From positions 1,875,662 through 1,939,661 of the forward strand of contig NZ_KK211189.1 in NCBI RefSeq assembly GCF_000620845.1: DNA of 64,000 nucleotides, in the 5' to 3' direction. Shown in pieces: positions 16,440 through 24,552 of the stretch (positions are counted from its first letter, which is position 1; each line of letters starts with the position of its first letter). Both the position numbers and the translations under genes were made by a program. Below the pieces are notes generated by a model that was given only the letters and a program-made list of their open reading frames with translations, was not told the DNA's origin and did not search any database. This DNA comes from Exiguobacterium marinum DSM 16307 (GTDB lineage: Bacteria; Bacillota; Bacilli; Exiguobacteriales; Exiguobacteriaceae).

Positions 16440-16964
16440 TTACTGTTTTGCGAACACGTCGATGAACGCGCGCATATAATCTGGTAAATCTGGTGGTCGG
16501 CGACTCGAGACGATATGTCCGTCAACGACGACCGGCTCATCATGCCAAATCGCACCCGCATTTTCCATGTCATCTTTGATTCCCGGCGTGCTCGTCACGT
16601 TCACACCGTCTAAAATGTTCGCTGAAATCAGCACCCAACCAGCATGACAAATTTGACCGATCGGTCGCTTTTGTTCATCCATATAGCGGACGAACCCCTT
16701 CACCGAATCAAAACGACGTAACAAGTCAGGTGACCAACCACCCGGAACGAGAATCGCATCGAACGAAGTGATGTCTACATCATCAAACGATACGTCTGAT
16801 TTGGCAGGGACACCATATTTACCGATATACGCATGATCGGCTTTCTCTCCCGCGAGGATCACGTGCGCTCCTTCTTCACGAAGACGGTGCACCGGATACC
16901 AAAGTTCTAAATCCTCGAAGTCATTACTGACAAGTTGAAGAACTTTCTTTCCTTGAAGTTTCAT
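16440..16964 (-). CDS. DJ-1/PfpI-family protein (YhbO/YraA-like)
   Basis: 174 residues from ATG 16964, chosen because AAGGAGGGG lies seven bases upstream; an upstream in-frame start to 16985 has no such site. The nucleophile elbow is GQICHAGW near residue 110, with FEDLELWYP carrying the supporting acidic residue and LVPGGWSPDLLR before it. Family members have been described as cysteine peptidases, glyoxalases or protein deglycases of stress response. It precedes the Bax inhibitor-like gene, suggesting a two-gene stress operon. Confidence 0.9.
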   Translation of the reverse strand: MKLQGKKVLQLVSNDFEDLELWYPVHRLREEGAHVILAGEKADHAYIGKYGVPAKSDVSFDDVDITSFDAILVPGGWSPDLLRRFDSVKGFVRYMDEQKRPIGQICHAGWVLISANILDGVNVTSTPGIKDDMENAGAIWHDEPVVVDGHIVSSRRPPDLPDYMRAFIDVFAKQ

Positions 16965-17154
16965 CAAACCCCTCCTTATATTCATTCACCATTATACCCG
17001 AAACCGGGAGTGGCGAAAACGAAGAATCGTGATTGTTGTTCCATGATATTGATTAGGGATGATTCTCACCACTATATCTTGTGTTTCCACTCTACAATAT
17101 TGATATTATATGATACCTTTAGTGGTAGGAGATTGAGAAGGAGGCACATCACGT

Positions 17155-17949
17155 ATGAAGCAATATCATGACTTATGTCGACATATTCTCGACAATGGAA
17201 TAGCGAAAGAAGACCGGACTGGTACAGGGACGACGAGCGTTTTTGGCTATCAAATGCGCTTTAATCTGCAGGAAGGTTTTCCCCTTATCACGACGAAAAA
17301 ATTACATACTCGTTCGATCATTCATGAACTACTTTGGTTCATTTCGGGAGAAACAAACATTCGTTATCTACAAGAGAATGGAGTCCGTATTTGGAACGAA
17401 TGGGCAGATGAAGAAGGCAATCTAGGACCCGTCTACGGCTCACAATGGCGTTCGTTCCCGCGCCCGGACGGCTCGACCGTCGATCAGTTGGCTCAAGTGA
17501 TTGAACAAATCAAGACAAATCCTGATTCGAGACGGTTGATCGTCTCCGCATGGAACCCTGGACAACTAGAGGAGATGGCCCTCCCGCCTTGTCATCTGTT
17601 GTTCCAATTCTATGTCGCCGACGGGAAGCTATCTTGCCAATTGTATCAGCGGAGTGCCGACACCTTTTTAGGAGTTCCGTTCAATATCGCTTCCTATGCG
17701 CTTCTGACGCACATGGTTGCGCATGTGACCGGCCTTGAGGTTGGTGATTTTGTCCACACACTCGGAGATGCACATATTTACCACAACCATCTCGAGCAAG
17801 TGGAGCTTCAACTGTCACGTGAGCCACGCCCGTTACCACAACTCAAGATTGTCCGAGACGTCCCCTCAATCGAATCATTCCGTTTTGAAGACTTTGAGAT
17901 TCTCGGATATGACCCGCATCCACATATTAAAGGGGAAGTGAGCGTATGA
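17155..17949 (+). CDS. thyA: Thymidylate synthase ThyA
   Basis: 264 residues, the standard length of the ThyA family. The catalytic Cys is C146 in [12 protein letters not shown], with [10 protein letters not shown] before it and [18 protein letters not shown] after it. The enzyme methylates dUMP to dTMP with methylene-tetrahydrofolate, leaving dihydrofolate. ATG lies behind GAAGGAGG. Its stop overlaps the dfrA start as ATGA, so dihydrofolate reductase, which recycles the product, is translationally coupled. Confidence 0.97.
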   Translation: MKQYHDLCRHILDNGIAKEDRTGTGTTSVFGYQMRFNLQEGFPLITTKKLHTRSIIHELLWFISGETNIRYLQENGVRIWNEWADEEGNLGPVYGSQWRSFPRPDGSTVDQLAQVIEQIKTNPDSRRLIVSAWNPGQLEEMALPPCHLLFQFYVADGKLSCQLYQRSADTFLGVPFNIASYALLTHMVAHVTGLEVGDFVHTLGDAHIYHNHLEQVELQLSREPRPLPQLKIVRDVPSIESFRFEDFEILGYDPHPHIKGEVSV

Positions 17950-18431
17950 TTTCGCATGTCGTTGCGTATGGGCAGAGCCGAGAAATCGGAAAAGACAATG
18001 ATTTGTTATGGCGCTTGCCAGATGACTTGAAACACTTCAAGACCGTCACGTCTGGCGGGACCGTCGTAATGGGAAGAAAGACGTTCGAATCAATCGGAAA
18101 GGCTTTGCCAAACCGACGCAATATCGTCGTCACGTCCGATTCTTCATTTGAAGCAGATCAAGTCGAAGTATGGCATGACTTGGACCGTCTTGTTGAATTG
18201 AGTGAGCAGGAAGAATGGTTTGTCATTGGTGGTGCCACCTTATATGAGCAGACGATGCCGATGACGAGTCGAATCTATGCCACGGAAGTCGAATCTAGGT
18301 TCGAGGCCGACACGTATTATCCTGAACGCACAGGGGAATGGATAGTCACAAATCGAATCAATCATCCACAAGACGAAAGACATGCATATTCCTTCACGTT
18401 CAAACAATACGACAAAGCAGACATCGAGTAA
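17946..18431 (+). CDS. dfrA: Dihydrofolate reductase DfrA
   Basis: 161 residues. [24 protein letters not shown]-like N-terminus with the family W and the catalytic acidic residue in LPDDLKHFK near 27; the NADPH site [12 protein letters not shown] and the [11 protein letters not shown] segment follow. It reduces dihydrofolate to tetrahydrofolate, completing the cycle started by ThyA. Four bases overlap with thyA. A terminator lies on the 3' end of the gene itself. Confidence 0.96.
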   Translation: MISHVVAYGQSREIGKDNDLLWRLPDDLKHFKTVTSGGTVVMGRKTFESIGKALPNRRNIVVTSDSSFEADQVEVWHDLDRLVELSEQEEWFVIGGATLYEQTMPMTSRIYATEVESRFEADTYYPERTGEWIVTNRINHPQDERHAYSFTFKQYDKADIE

Positions 18432-18450
18432 TCATTGATGTCTGCTTTTT
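18414..18450. terminator. Bidirectional terminator shared by dfrA and the diguanylate cyclase gene
   Basis: A 12-bp perfect stem, AAAGCAGACATC with GATGTCTGCTTT, starts inside dfrA and reaches the stop codon of the convergent gene. Confidence 0.9.
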
Positions 18451-19939
18451 AATCTGGTAGTTTTTCTAGCCACTGTTCAATTTTTTTCGTAATGATTTCG
18501 TCATGTTCTTCATCCGCATAGTCATCATAAATCGCTTCAAGCTCAGATGCGGTACGTTTCGATACTGCGAGAATGTGGCTATATTTCCCCCGCTGCTCCT
18601 TCACGGCAGACAATGTACCTCTCGCTTCATCTACCCGGGCATCATCCAAGACGAACATTTCAATGTTATCGTTACAAGAATACGCTTCATAAGGACGATA
18701 CACTACTTCATATCGGCGGTGTTCTTTAGGCAGTCGGTCCGCGAGCGAAATATATGTATTCGTTGACATCGTCACATATGCAATCCGCTTCTCTTCACGG
18801 ACTGCAGATGAATAACGGACAACACGGTTTCGTCCATCTCGTTTCGCTTTGTATAACGCCTCATCTGCATAGGCGCACCATTCACCAAGTGTATAGCCCG
18901 TCTGGCAGACACGCGTGTAGCCAATCGATACCGTCACTTGATGGTCATAAGGAAACTCCATCGTTTCGATTTTTGAACGGACACGCTCCAACACCGTTTC
19001 GACAATCGCCCGATCTGAAACATTTAAGAGAATTAAAAATTCTTCTCCACCATAACGAATGAGCTCATCGCTCGAGCGAATCGCATGGCGAATTTCCTCT
19101 GATACACGATGAAGGACGTCATCTCCGTATGAATGACCGAACGTATCGTTCAATTGTTTGAAATGATCGATATCAAGTAAGGCGACAGCAAAACTCTCTC
19201 CAGAGCGCTCCAATCTCGAGATGAATCGAGAGAATGTCGGTTTCAAATACTTGCGGTTAAAGGCTCCTGTCAATTCATCCACGAGTAACGCCTTTGATAC
19301 GAGACGGGATTTTTCAATATGTAATCCGAGACGTACCAACCGTTCCTCCATCGGAACCCACGATTCCCAATAATCATCGAATCCGTAAGAATATGCAGCA
19401 AGACGATAGTGTTCATTCGTACCGATGACGATGAGCGGCACATAGAGTTTTCTCATTTTGCTGACGAATGATTGGATGTCTCGTTCTTTGAACTGCGGCC
19501 ATAGTTCGACGTCCATGATGATGGCTTTTGGCACATCCTCATAATCGTATTCAACCGCTTCTTCGAGGGTTTGTAAAAATACCGGACGAGCTCCTAGTTT
19601 TTCGACACGCGATTTATAGCGACTAAATGTAGAAAAACTTGCTGATAAAATCAGGACAAGGTCTTCATCTTCTTGTTCAATTCCTAGGACTGTATGGATA
19701 TACCGCTTCACAGGTGAAATCAGGGTCAACGCTTCCGCTTGGGTGAGGACACTAGGTAACTCCTTCGCGTCAGACTCGACACGACTAAAGATTTCTAACA
19801 AATGCATCAAACGTCGTTGTCTAACTTCCTTCTTCATCCAATCGAGTAGAAATTCGATATCGCTTTTTGGAATTTGTCTAGACTCTGATATCTTCTTCAA
19901 AATCATATGTATACGCTCAGTGAGTTGACCTTGCTCCAT
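18449..19939 (-). CDS. Diguanylate cyclase with receiver-like domains on both sides of GGDEF
   Basis: 496 residues. Residues 1-80 are helical. About 92-205 look like a receiver-type fold (LVLILSAS, AIIMDVELWP, PLIVIGTNEH). The GGDEF domain spans about 218-380 with DELTGAFNRKYL, LLDIDHFKQLNDTFGHSYGD and the active-site GGEEF (297-301). RSSD (288-291), five residues before GGEEF, is a canonical RxxD inhibitory site, so product inhibition is expected. About 385-496 (RIAYVTMS, EMFVLDDARV, HILAVSK) resemble a second, degenerate receiver. It should make cyclic-di-GMP from GTP. A TTGTAT-N17-CATAAT promoter lies upstream. No membrane segment is seen. Confidence 0.9.
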   Translation of the reverse strand: MEQGQLTERIHMILKKISESRQIPKSDIEFLLDWMKKEVRQRRLMHLLEIFSRVESDAKELPSVLTQAEALTLISPVKRYIHTVLGIEQEDEDLVLILSASFSTFSRYKSRVEKLGARPVFLQTLEEAVEYDYEDVPKAIIMDVELWPQFKERDIQSFVSKMRKLYVPLIVIGTNEHYRLAAYSYGFDDYWESWVPMEERLVRLGLHIEKSRLVSKALLVDELTGAFNRKYLKPTFSRFISRLERSGESFAVALLDIDHFKQLNDTFGHSYGDDVLHRVSEEIRHAIRSSDELIRYGGEEFLILLNVSDRAIVETVLERVRSKIETMEFPYDHQVTVSIGYTRVCQTGYTLGEWCAYADEALYKAKRDGRNRVVRYSSAVREEKRIAYVTMSTNTYISLADRLPKEHRRYEVVYRPYEAYSCNDNIEMFVLDDARVDEARGTLSAVKEQRGKYSHILAVSKRTASELEAIYDDYADEEHDEIITKKIEQWLEKLPD

Positions 19940-19985
19940 TTTCGTCCCCCCTATGTTCGTACTCCCCGAATTATCTTATGCTTCG

Positions 19986-20014
19986 ATTATGCGACTTCGG
20001 CGGTTAAAATACAA
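19986..20014 (-). promoter_or_regulatory. Promoter of the diguanylate cyclase gene
   Basis: TTGTAT, 17 bases, CATAAT on the minus strand, about 47 bp before the ATG. The remainder of the 19940-20081 gap is AT-rich with no ORF seen. Confidence 0.65.
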
Positions 20015-20081
20015 CTATTTCCTTATTTATTTTCTATTGTTTTACATATACATAGGTCATATGTCCTAAAATAGACATACA

Positions 20082-20105
20082 AAAAGCGGTCTTGCGACCG
20101 CTTTT
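20082..20105. repeat. Left copy of the 24-bp target duplication (hairpin)
   Basis: Arms AAAAGCGGTC and GACCGCTTTT with loop TTGC. It is identical, in the same orientation, to 21867-21890 and directly abuts the left end of the IS. The loop is asymmetric, which shows that this is a direct repeat and not one arm of a larger inverted repeat. Confidence 0.85.
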
Positions 20106-20259
20106 CAGCTTGTTGACTAACATGAATTATATCGCTCGCCTGTCCGGCGCCCACGCTTTCCGCAGGCAATCCCGGAGCCGCATCGCGACCTAGGTCGCTG
20201 CTGGGTCTCCGTCGGATTGCTTTCCTGCAGGAGTCGGGGCGCCATCGGGCGAGCAACGC

Positions 20260-20320
20260 AAACGGTCGTCATCTGACGGCCGTTTGTCTTTTTCTGAGGC
20301 CTCGATGGCCGAAGAAAAAG
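20260..20320 (+). other. Two hairpins in the IS leader
   Basis: AAACGG with CCGTTT (20260-20285, inner GTCA/TGAC pairs), followed by a T-run, resembles a terminator. CTTTTTCT with AGAAAAAG (20288-20320), reinforced by GGCC/GGCC, follows. Placed before the transposase, they may stop outside transcripts from entering the element. Confidence 0.5.
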
Positions 20321-20404
20321 CCCGTTGCATACTTCGAATCGCTCCAAAAGGGGAAAGGGAAGGTAAACGCCGAGCCCGCCTGTTATCAAAAGGAGGAACC
20401 CGAT

Positions 20405-20980
20405 ATGTACCGCGCCCATCCCGAGAAACGACATGAAGCAATCCAGACGGAGACCACGTTGGACCAGTTGGTCCCGCAGGATCACCTCGTCCGAAAACTC
20501 GACCGTCACATCGACTTCTCGATCGTCCACCGCCTCTGCGAACCGCTCTATTCGAACACTGGGACGCCCGGCATCGATCCCGAGATCATCATCAAGATCA
20601 TCCTCCTCGGGCCGCTGTTCAACATCCGTTCCGTTCGTCAGACCGTGAAGGAGGTTCAGACGAACCTCGCCTATCGTTGGTTCCTCGGTCTCGGCATCGA
20701 TGAGAAGGTGCCCGACCATTCGACGATCAGCCAGGCCTACCGGCGTCGTTTTCACGACAACGACGTGTTCCAGGAAATCTTCGAGGATATCGTGCGGCAG
20801 GCTGATGCGCTCGGCTTCATCTCCGGTCGGATCCTGATCACGGACTCGACGCACATCCGGGCGAACGCGAACAAGAGGAAGTTCGACAAGGTCGAGGTCG
20901 AGCGGGTCGTCGGCGAAATCGAGGAGGAGCTCCTTCCGAGGGTGAACGAGGAGCGTGCCGAGCGCGGAAAAAAGCACTGA
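20405..20980 (+). CDS. IS1182-family transposase, N-terminal ORF (frame 0)
   Basis: 191 codons. The N-terminal DUF772-type domain of IS1182/IS5-like transposases is clear (LVPQDHLVRKLD, PGIDPEIIIKIILLG, VPDHSTISQAYRRRF). The first catalytic Asp of the DDE triad lies in LITDSTHIRANAN. The frame ends at TGA 20978-20980, immediately after A_AAA_AAG (20968-20974), a classic -1 slippery heptamer. Because the second D and the E are in the next ORF, this product alone should not be catalytic. ATG follows GGAGGAACCCGAT. Either programmed frameshifting or one lost A explains the break. Confidence 0.82.
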   Translation: MYRAHPEKRHEAIQTETTLDQLVPQDHLVRKLDRHIDFSIVHRLCEPLYSNTGTPGIDPEIIIKIILLGPLFNIRSVRQTVKEVQTNLAYRWFLGLGIDEKVPDHSTISQAYRRRFHDNDVFQEIFEDIVRQADALGFISGRILITDSTHIRANANKRKFDKVEVERVVGEIEEELLPRVNEERAERGKKH

Positions 20981-21867
20981 AGCCCAAAGGGGCCGGGAAA
21001 GAGCGTCGGCTTGTCAAAGTGAGCCGGACCGACCCGGAATCGGGATACATGTATCGTGACCAGAAGCCGGAAGGCTTTTTCTGGCTTTCGCATCGGACGG
21101 TCGATGCCAAGCACAACTTCATCGTCGACGTCCACGTCACGCCCGGTAACGTCTCCGACAGCACGGTCTACCTCGACCGAATCACCCATATCCTCGATCG
21201 CTTCGACTTCCCGCTCGAGGCGGTCGCGCTAGATGCCGGGTATTACACGACCGAGATCGCGAAGGCGCTGACCGAACGCGGCATATTCGCCGTCATCGCC
21301 CGCCGGCGCTTCGGCGGGAAGAAGGGGATGTTCCGCAAGTCACGGTACACCTACGTCCCGGAAGAGGATGTGTACATCTGTCCGGCGCGTCAGCGCCTCA
21401 CCTACCAGACGACGGACCGACACGGCTACCATCACTACGTCTCAGACCCCGCCGTCTGCCGGAACTGCCCGCTCCTTTCGAAATGTACATCCAGCAAGTC
21501 ACACCGTCGCGACATCACCCGACACATCGATGAACCCTACCGCGAAGCGTTGAACGCGAATCGCCTCTCGGTTTCCGGACAATACCTCTATCGGCTCCGT
21601 CCACAGACGGTCGAGCGCTCGTTCGCCGACGGGAAGGAGCTCCACGGGCTCCGCTTCACGTTTTACAGGGGAATCAAGAAGGTCCAGCGCGCCAATCTGG
21701 TGGCAGCCACCGCACAAAACATGAAGAAACTGGCCAACCGGTTGGCCAGAAAGGACAGTCTACATAGCATTTATTCAATTTTTTGGGGCAGAACGCCTCA
21801 AGAAATCAAAACCTCAAAAAAAGACGAACCAGATCGCATCTTGCGATCTGGTTCGTCAACAGCCTGA
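20974..21867 (+). CDS. IS1182-family transposase, C-terminal ORF (-1 frame)
   Basis: Read in the -1 frame from the slippery site, 297 residues continue the transposase without gap: DDE Asp in VALDAGYYT, Glu in TVERSFADGKELHG. A zinc-like cluster (CPAR, CRNCPLLSKC) lies between. The region GRTPQEI and the C-terminus contain a 15-bp perfect hairpin in the DNA (21823-21857). The frame has a GTG at 21019 but no convincing ribosome site, supporting expression as a fusion of about 487 residues. The TGA stop takes T and G from the IS end and A from the target duplication. Confidence 0.8.
   Translation, partial: ALKPKGAGKERRLVKVSRTDPESGYMYRDQKPEGFFWLSHRTVDAKHNFIVDVHVTPGNVSDSTVYLDRITHILDRFDFPLEAVALDAGYYTTEIAKALTERGIFAVIARRRFGGKKGMFRKSRYTYVPEEDVYICPARQRLTYQTTDRHGYHHYVSDPAVCRNCPLLSKCTSSKSHRRDITRHIDEPYREALNANRLSVSGQYLYRLRPQTVERSFADGKELHGLRFTFYRGIKKVQRANLVAATAQNMKKLANRLARKDSLHSIYSIFWGRTPQEIKTSKKDEPDRILRSGSSTA
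21823..21857. other. 15-bp perfect hairpin in the right end of the IS
   Basis: GACGAACCAGATCGC pairs with GCGATCTGGTTCGTC around a five-base loop, overlapping the terminal inverted repeat by three bases. No T-run follows, so a role in end recognition or mRNA stability is more likely than termination. Confidence 0.6.
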
Positions 21868-21890
21868 AAAGCGGTCTTGCGACCGCTTTT
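21867..21890. terminator. fumC terminator and right copy of the target duplication
   Basis: The hairpin lies two bases after the fumC stop. With the IS removed, the minus strand would read stem, then TTTTT, then GTATGTC, a standard terminator. The IS insertion duplicated the entire 24 bases, so both the fumC side and the far side keep a copy. Confidence 0.85.
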
Positions 21891-21892
21891 CG

Positions 21893-23293
21893 TTATTTTT
21901 TCACTTTTAGATTTGGAGTAGTCATCTCTTCGGGACGAATCCATTGATTGAATTGTTCTTCTGTCAATAAACCTGTTTTCAATGCCGCTTCTTTTAAAGA
22001 GGTGCCGTTTTTGTGTGCCGATTTTGCAATTTTTGCAGCATTCTCATATCCGATATGCGGATTGAGTGCTGTGACGAGCATGAGTGATTGCTCTACGTTT
22101 CGTGAAATCACTTCCTGATTCGGTTCAATCCCGACAGCACAATGATCATTAAATGAATGTAAGCTGTCCGTCAATAGACGGCATGTTTGTAGGAAATTGT
22201 ACATGATGACCGGCTTGAAAACATTCAATTCAAAATTCCCCTGACTCGCCCCAAAGCCAATCGTCGCATCATTACCAAGTACTTGCGCGGCAACCATCGT
22301 GAGAGCCTCGCTTTGCGTTGGATTTACTTTACCGGGCATAATCGAGCTTCCCGGTTCATTTTCTGGAATCGTAATTTCTCCGATTCCCGCACGCGGACCA
22401 GAAGCCAACCAACGCACATCGTTCGCAATCTTCATGGCGTCCATCGCTAGTGCTTTTAAAGCACCGTGCGTGAAGACGAGTTGATCGTGACTCGTTAGAG
22501 CGTGGAATTTGTTCACGGCTGTAATGAACGGCTTGCCTGTCTCTTCTGAGATTTTCTTGGCTACGACTTCACCGAACTCAGGGTGCGCGTTGATACCTGT
22601 CCCGACGGCCGTTCCTCCGAGAGCAAGCTCAGTGAGTGGTTCTATCGTCCGTTCAATCATCTGTTTTGACAGTTCTAGCATCCGCACCCAGCCGCTGATT
22701 TCCTGTCCGAGCGTGACCGGTGTCGCATCTTGAAGATGCGTCCGTCCGATTTTGACGATATCCATATACGCTTTCGCTTTTTGCGAAAGGGTTTTGTAAA
22801 GCGAGTCGATTGCCGGTAGGACATCATCTTGTACGGAAAGGATGGCTGCGATGTGCATCGCTGTCGGATACGTATCGTTCGAGCTCTGCGATTTGTTGAC
22901 ATCATCATTTGGATGAATCGTGATCGATTGTCCTCGTGCCTGTAACTTTTCATTGGCAAGATGCGCGATGACTTCGTTGACGTTCATGTTGGACTGCGTT
23001 CCTGAACCCGTCTGCCAGACGACAAGCGGAAATTCGGCGTCGTGTTGCCCTGCTAAAATCTCATCCGCAACTTCCGAGATGATGATCGCTTTGTCTTCCT
23101 CAAGTACACCAAGTTCGGCGTTCGCTAAAGCCGCTCCTTTTTTCAAAATGGCAAAAGCGTATACAATCTCAAGCGGCATCTTCTCAGCACCGATTTTAAA
23201 GTTTTCAAGACTTCGCTGCGTTTGCGCTCCCCATTTCGCATTAGCTGGGACTTTAATTTCCCCCATTGTGTCCCGTTCGATCCGATAATCCAT
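21893..23293 (-). CDS. fumC: Class II fumarate hydratase FumC
   Basis: 466 residues from ATG 23293, chosen for the GAGGGGGAA site eight bases upstream; the longer frame (to 23380) adds 29 residues unlike the family. The signature [11 protein letters not shown] is present near residue 316, with [12 protein letters not shown] and TSSHD-type LTSHDQLVF segments. It interconverts fumarate and malate in the TCA cycle. A perfect cre-like site lies 22 bp upstream, suggesting glucose repression. The IS element lies directly downstream, at its terminator. Confidence 0.96.
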   Translation of the reverse strand: MDYRIERDTMGEIKVPANAKWGAQTQRSLENFKIGAEKMPLEIVYAFAILKKGAALANAELGVLEEDKAIIISEVADEILAGQHDAEFPLVVWQTGSGTQSNMNVNEVIAHLANEKLQARGQSITIHPNDDVNKSQSSNDTYPTAMHIAAILSVQDDVLPAIDSLYKTLSQKAKAYMDIVKIGRTHLQDATPVTLGQEISGWVRMLELSKQMIERTIEPLTELALGGTAVGTGINAHPEFGEVVAKKISEETGKPFITAVNKFHALTSHDQLVFTHGALKALAMDAMKIANDVRWLASGPRAGIGEITIPENEPGSSIMPGKVNPTQSEALTMVAAQVLGNDATIGFGASQGNFELNVFKPVIMYNFLQTCRLLTDSLHSFNDHCAVGIEPNQEVISRNVEQSLMLVTALNPHIGYENAAKIAKSAHKNGTSLKEAALKTGLLTEEQFNQWIRPEEMTTPNLKVKK

Positions 23294-23314
23294 TGTAAAT
23301 TCCCCCTCTATAGT

Positions 23315-23329
23315 TGAGTACGCTTTCAT
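23315..23329 (-). promoter_or_regulatory. cre-like CcpA site at fumC
   Basis: Minus strand ATGAAAGCGTACTCA fits WTGNAANCGNWNNCW at all positions. Its position, 22 bp before the start codon, suits roadblock or promoter-overlap repression. Confidence 0.65.
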
Positions 23330-23396
23330 TTTAGCGAAAAACCATCTAAAAAGAAATGACTCCGTCAAAAAAGCGACCAAGAATGATCTTAGTCAC

Positions 23397-23789
23397 TTAA
23401 CTCGTTCCATTCAATGCCTCACGGGCAATCAAATCCGCTCGATTTTCCACACGCGGAATCCATTTCAAAAAGATAGTAGGTAGTTCATCATACGCAATCA
23501 ACGCTTTAAGAAAGAGCGGCTTCGCCGAATCATCTTTCATGAAGCGTTGCTCTAATGCACGAACAACCACGTCAGCATCAGAGTAGAGCATGAATGACGT
23601 CTCCTCTTGCATCAAATGCGCCTTTTCAAGTGCATAGGCACAAGCTGCTAGTTCAGCATGGACGCTCGACAGCCCTAGCACCCGTTGCTTGAATGTTGAT
23701 ACTGTACCGTCTGATGACTTGATCCAAACACCGATGCCGTTTTCTCCAGTCGTTTGATTGGTTGCCGCGTCAAAATAGATGTGAACCAA
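23397..23789 (-). CDS. RNase H-like protein, YpeP/RnhA family
   Basis: 130 residues from a TTG start at 23787-23789, eight bases after GGGAGG; the longer frame to 23873 runs inside the exonuclease gene and adds unrelated residues. The four acidic positions of RNase HI are kept: HIYFDAAT, SVHAELAACAYAL, LYSDADVVV and ENRADLIAREAL. RNase HI cleaves RNA in RNA-DNA hybrids. Bacillus relatives of this short type (YpeP, YpdQ) have uncertain activity. It overlaps the preceding 5'-3' exonuclease gene by 20 bases and ends a four-gene operon. Confidence 0.8.
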   Translation of the reverse strand: MVHIYFDAATNQTTGENGIGVWIKSSDGTVSTFKQRVLGLSSVHAELAACAYALEKAHLMQEETSFMLYSDADVVVRALEQRFMKDDSAKPLFLKALIAYDELPTIFLKWIPRVENRADLIAREALNGTS

Positions 23790-24552
23790 AGCGGTACGCC
23801 TCCCAGTCCGTATTGATTGGAGCATAAATGTCAATCTGCGACAGACGTTTTGACAAGAGCGCAATCTCTTCATGACCGTCTAGTTTTTTTGCAAACTTTT
23901 GGTGGGTCGCTTCAAGCGTTTCATTCTGCACGTGCATGTAAAGCGTCTCAATCGTATCGTAATGTTGAATCAGGATAGTTGCCGTTTTCGGACCGATTCC
24001 GCGCACACCTGGAATATTATCTGAAGCATCTCCTTGGAGTGCCTTCACATCAACAAACTGTTTCGGCTTTACTCCGTACATCAATTCAAACGAACCTTCG
24101 TTGACGAGCTGTTCTTCTCCCTTTTTCGGCATGATTTGAAACACGTTCGGTGATAACAACTGAAGTAAGTCACGGTCAGAGGAATAAAGGTATGATTCCC
24201 CGGGAAAAGCTGTCGCGACCGCACCCATCAAATCATCGGCCTCGTATCCGGTCAACTCGGATTGTAAGATGCCTCGTTCATCCAAAGCGACCCTCAATTT
24301 CAAGTAGTCATCAAACAATGGTTCAGGCAGTCCATTACGCGTCGCTTTATATTCAGGGTACATGGCATAACGATGTGTGGACTCTCGCGTTCCGTCCCAA
24401 AAGAAAGCAATATGCGAAAAGTCTGTCGTCCATGAATCTACTTTTCGAAGCAAGCCTTTCACCGTTACGTCCGGATCTTGTGCCCGCCTACGCTCCGTTG
24501 CAAAATAATAGCGTGACAATAAGTTAAATCCATCAACTAGAATGAGCTTCAT
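23770..24552 (-). CDS. 5'-3' exonuclease, PolA N-terminal-domain type (YpcP)
   Basis: 260 residues from ATG 24552 behind AGGTGGAG. MKLILVDGFNLLSRYYFA and FFWDGTRESTHRYAMYPEYKATR open the FEN domain; YEADDLMG and SSDRDLLQLL carry the metal-binding acids; GDASDNIPGVRGIGPKTA is the helix-hairpin-helix. These match stand-alone flap/5'-3' exonucleases such as B. subtilis YpcP, which remove RNA primers. The start lies within the COG0523 gene (20-base overlap) and the end within the RNase H-like gene (20-base overlap). The association with RNase H suggests joint processing of primer RNA. Confidence 0.93.
   Translation of the reverse strand: MKLILVDGFNLLSRYYFATERRRAQDPDVTVKGLLRKVDSWTTDFSHIAFFWDGTRESTHRYAMYPEYKATRNGLPEPLFDDYLKLRVALDERGILQSELTGYEADDLMGAVATAFPGESYLYSSDRDLLQLLSPNVFQIMPKKGEEQLVNEGSFELMYGVKPKQFVDVKALQGDASDNIPGVRGIGPKTATILIQHYDTIETLYMHVQNETLEATHQKFAKKLDGHEEIALLSKRLSQIDIYAPINTDWEAYRFGSHLF

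Larger units (their letters stand above)
20106..21866 (+). mobile_element. IS1182-like insertion sequence, 1761 bp
   Basis: Terminal inverted repeats CAGCTTGTTGAC (20106-20117) and the complement of CAGGCTGTTGAC (21855-21866) match at 10 of 12 positions. They are bracketed by 24-bp direct repeats of a whole hairpin. The element carries a DDE transposase of IS1182 type in two overlapping frames, and is visibly more GC-rich than its flanks. It has a 287-base leader before the first ORF with two strong hairpins. Insertion separates the diguanylate cyclase and fumC regions without interrupting either gene. Confidence 0.88.

Noticed and set aside
20082-20105. The outer 24-bp hairpins could be part of the IS terminal inverted repeats
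   Set aside because: The loop TTGC has the same orientation on both sides, so they are direct repeats. The rebuilt empty site gives a normal fumC terminator.
20117-20977. 286-codon minus-strand ORF across the left half of the IS
   Set aside because: It mirrors the GC-rich transposase gene; the protein is Asp/Arg/Val-rich in the way complement frames are, with no domain.
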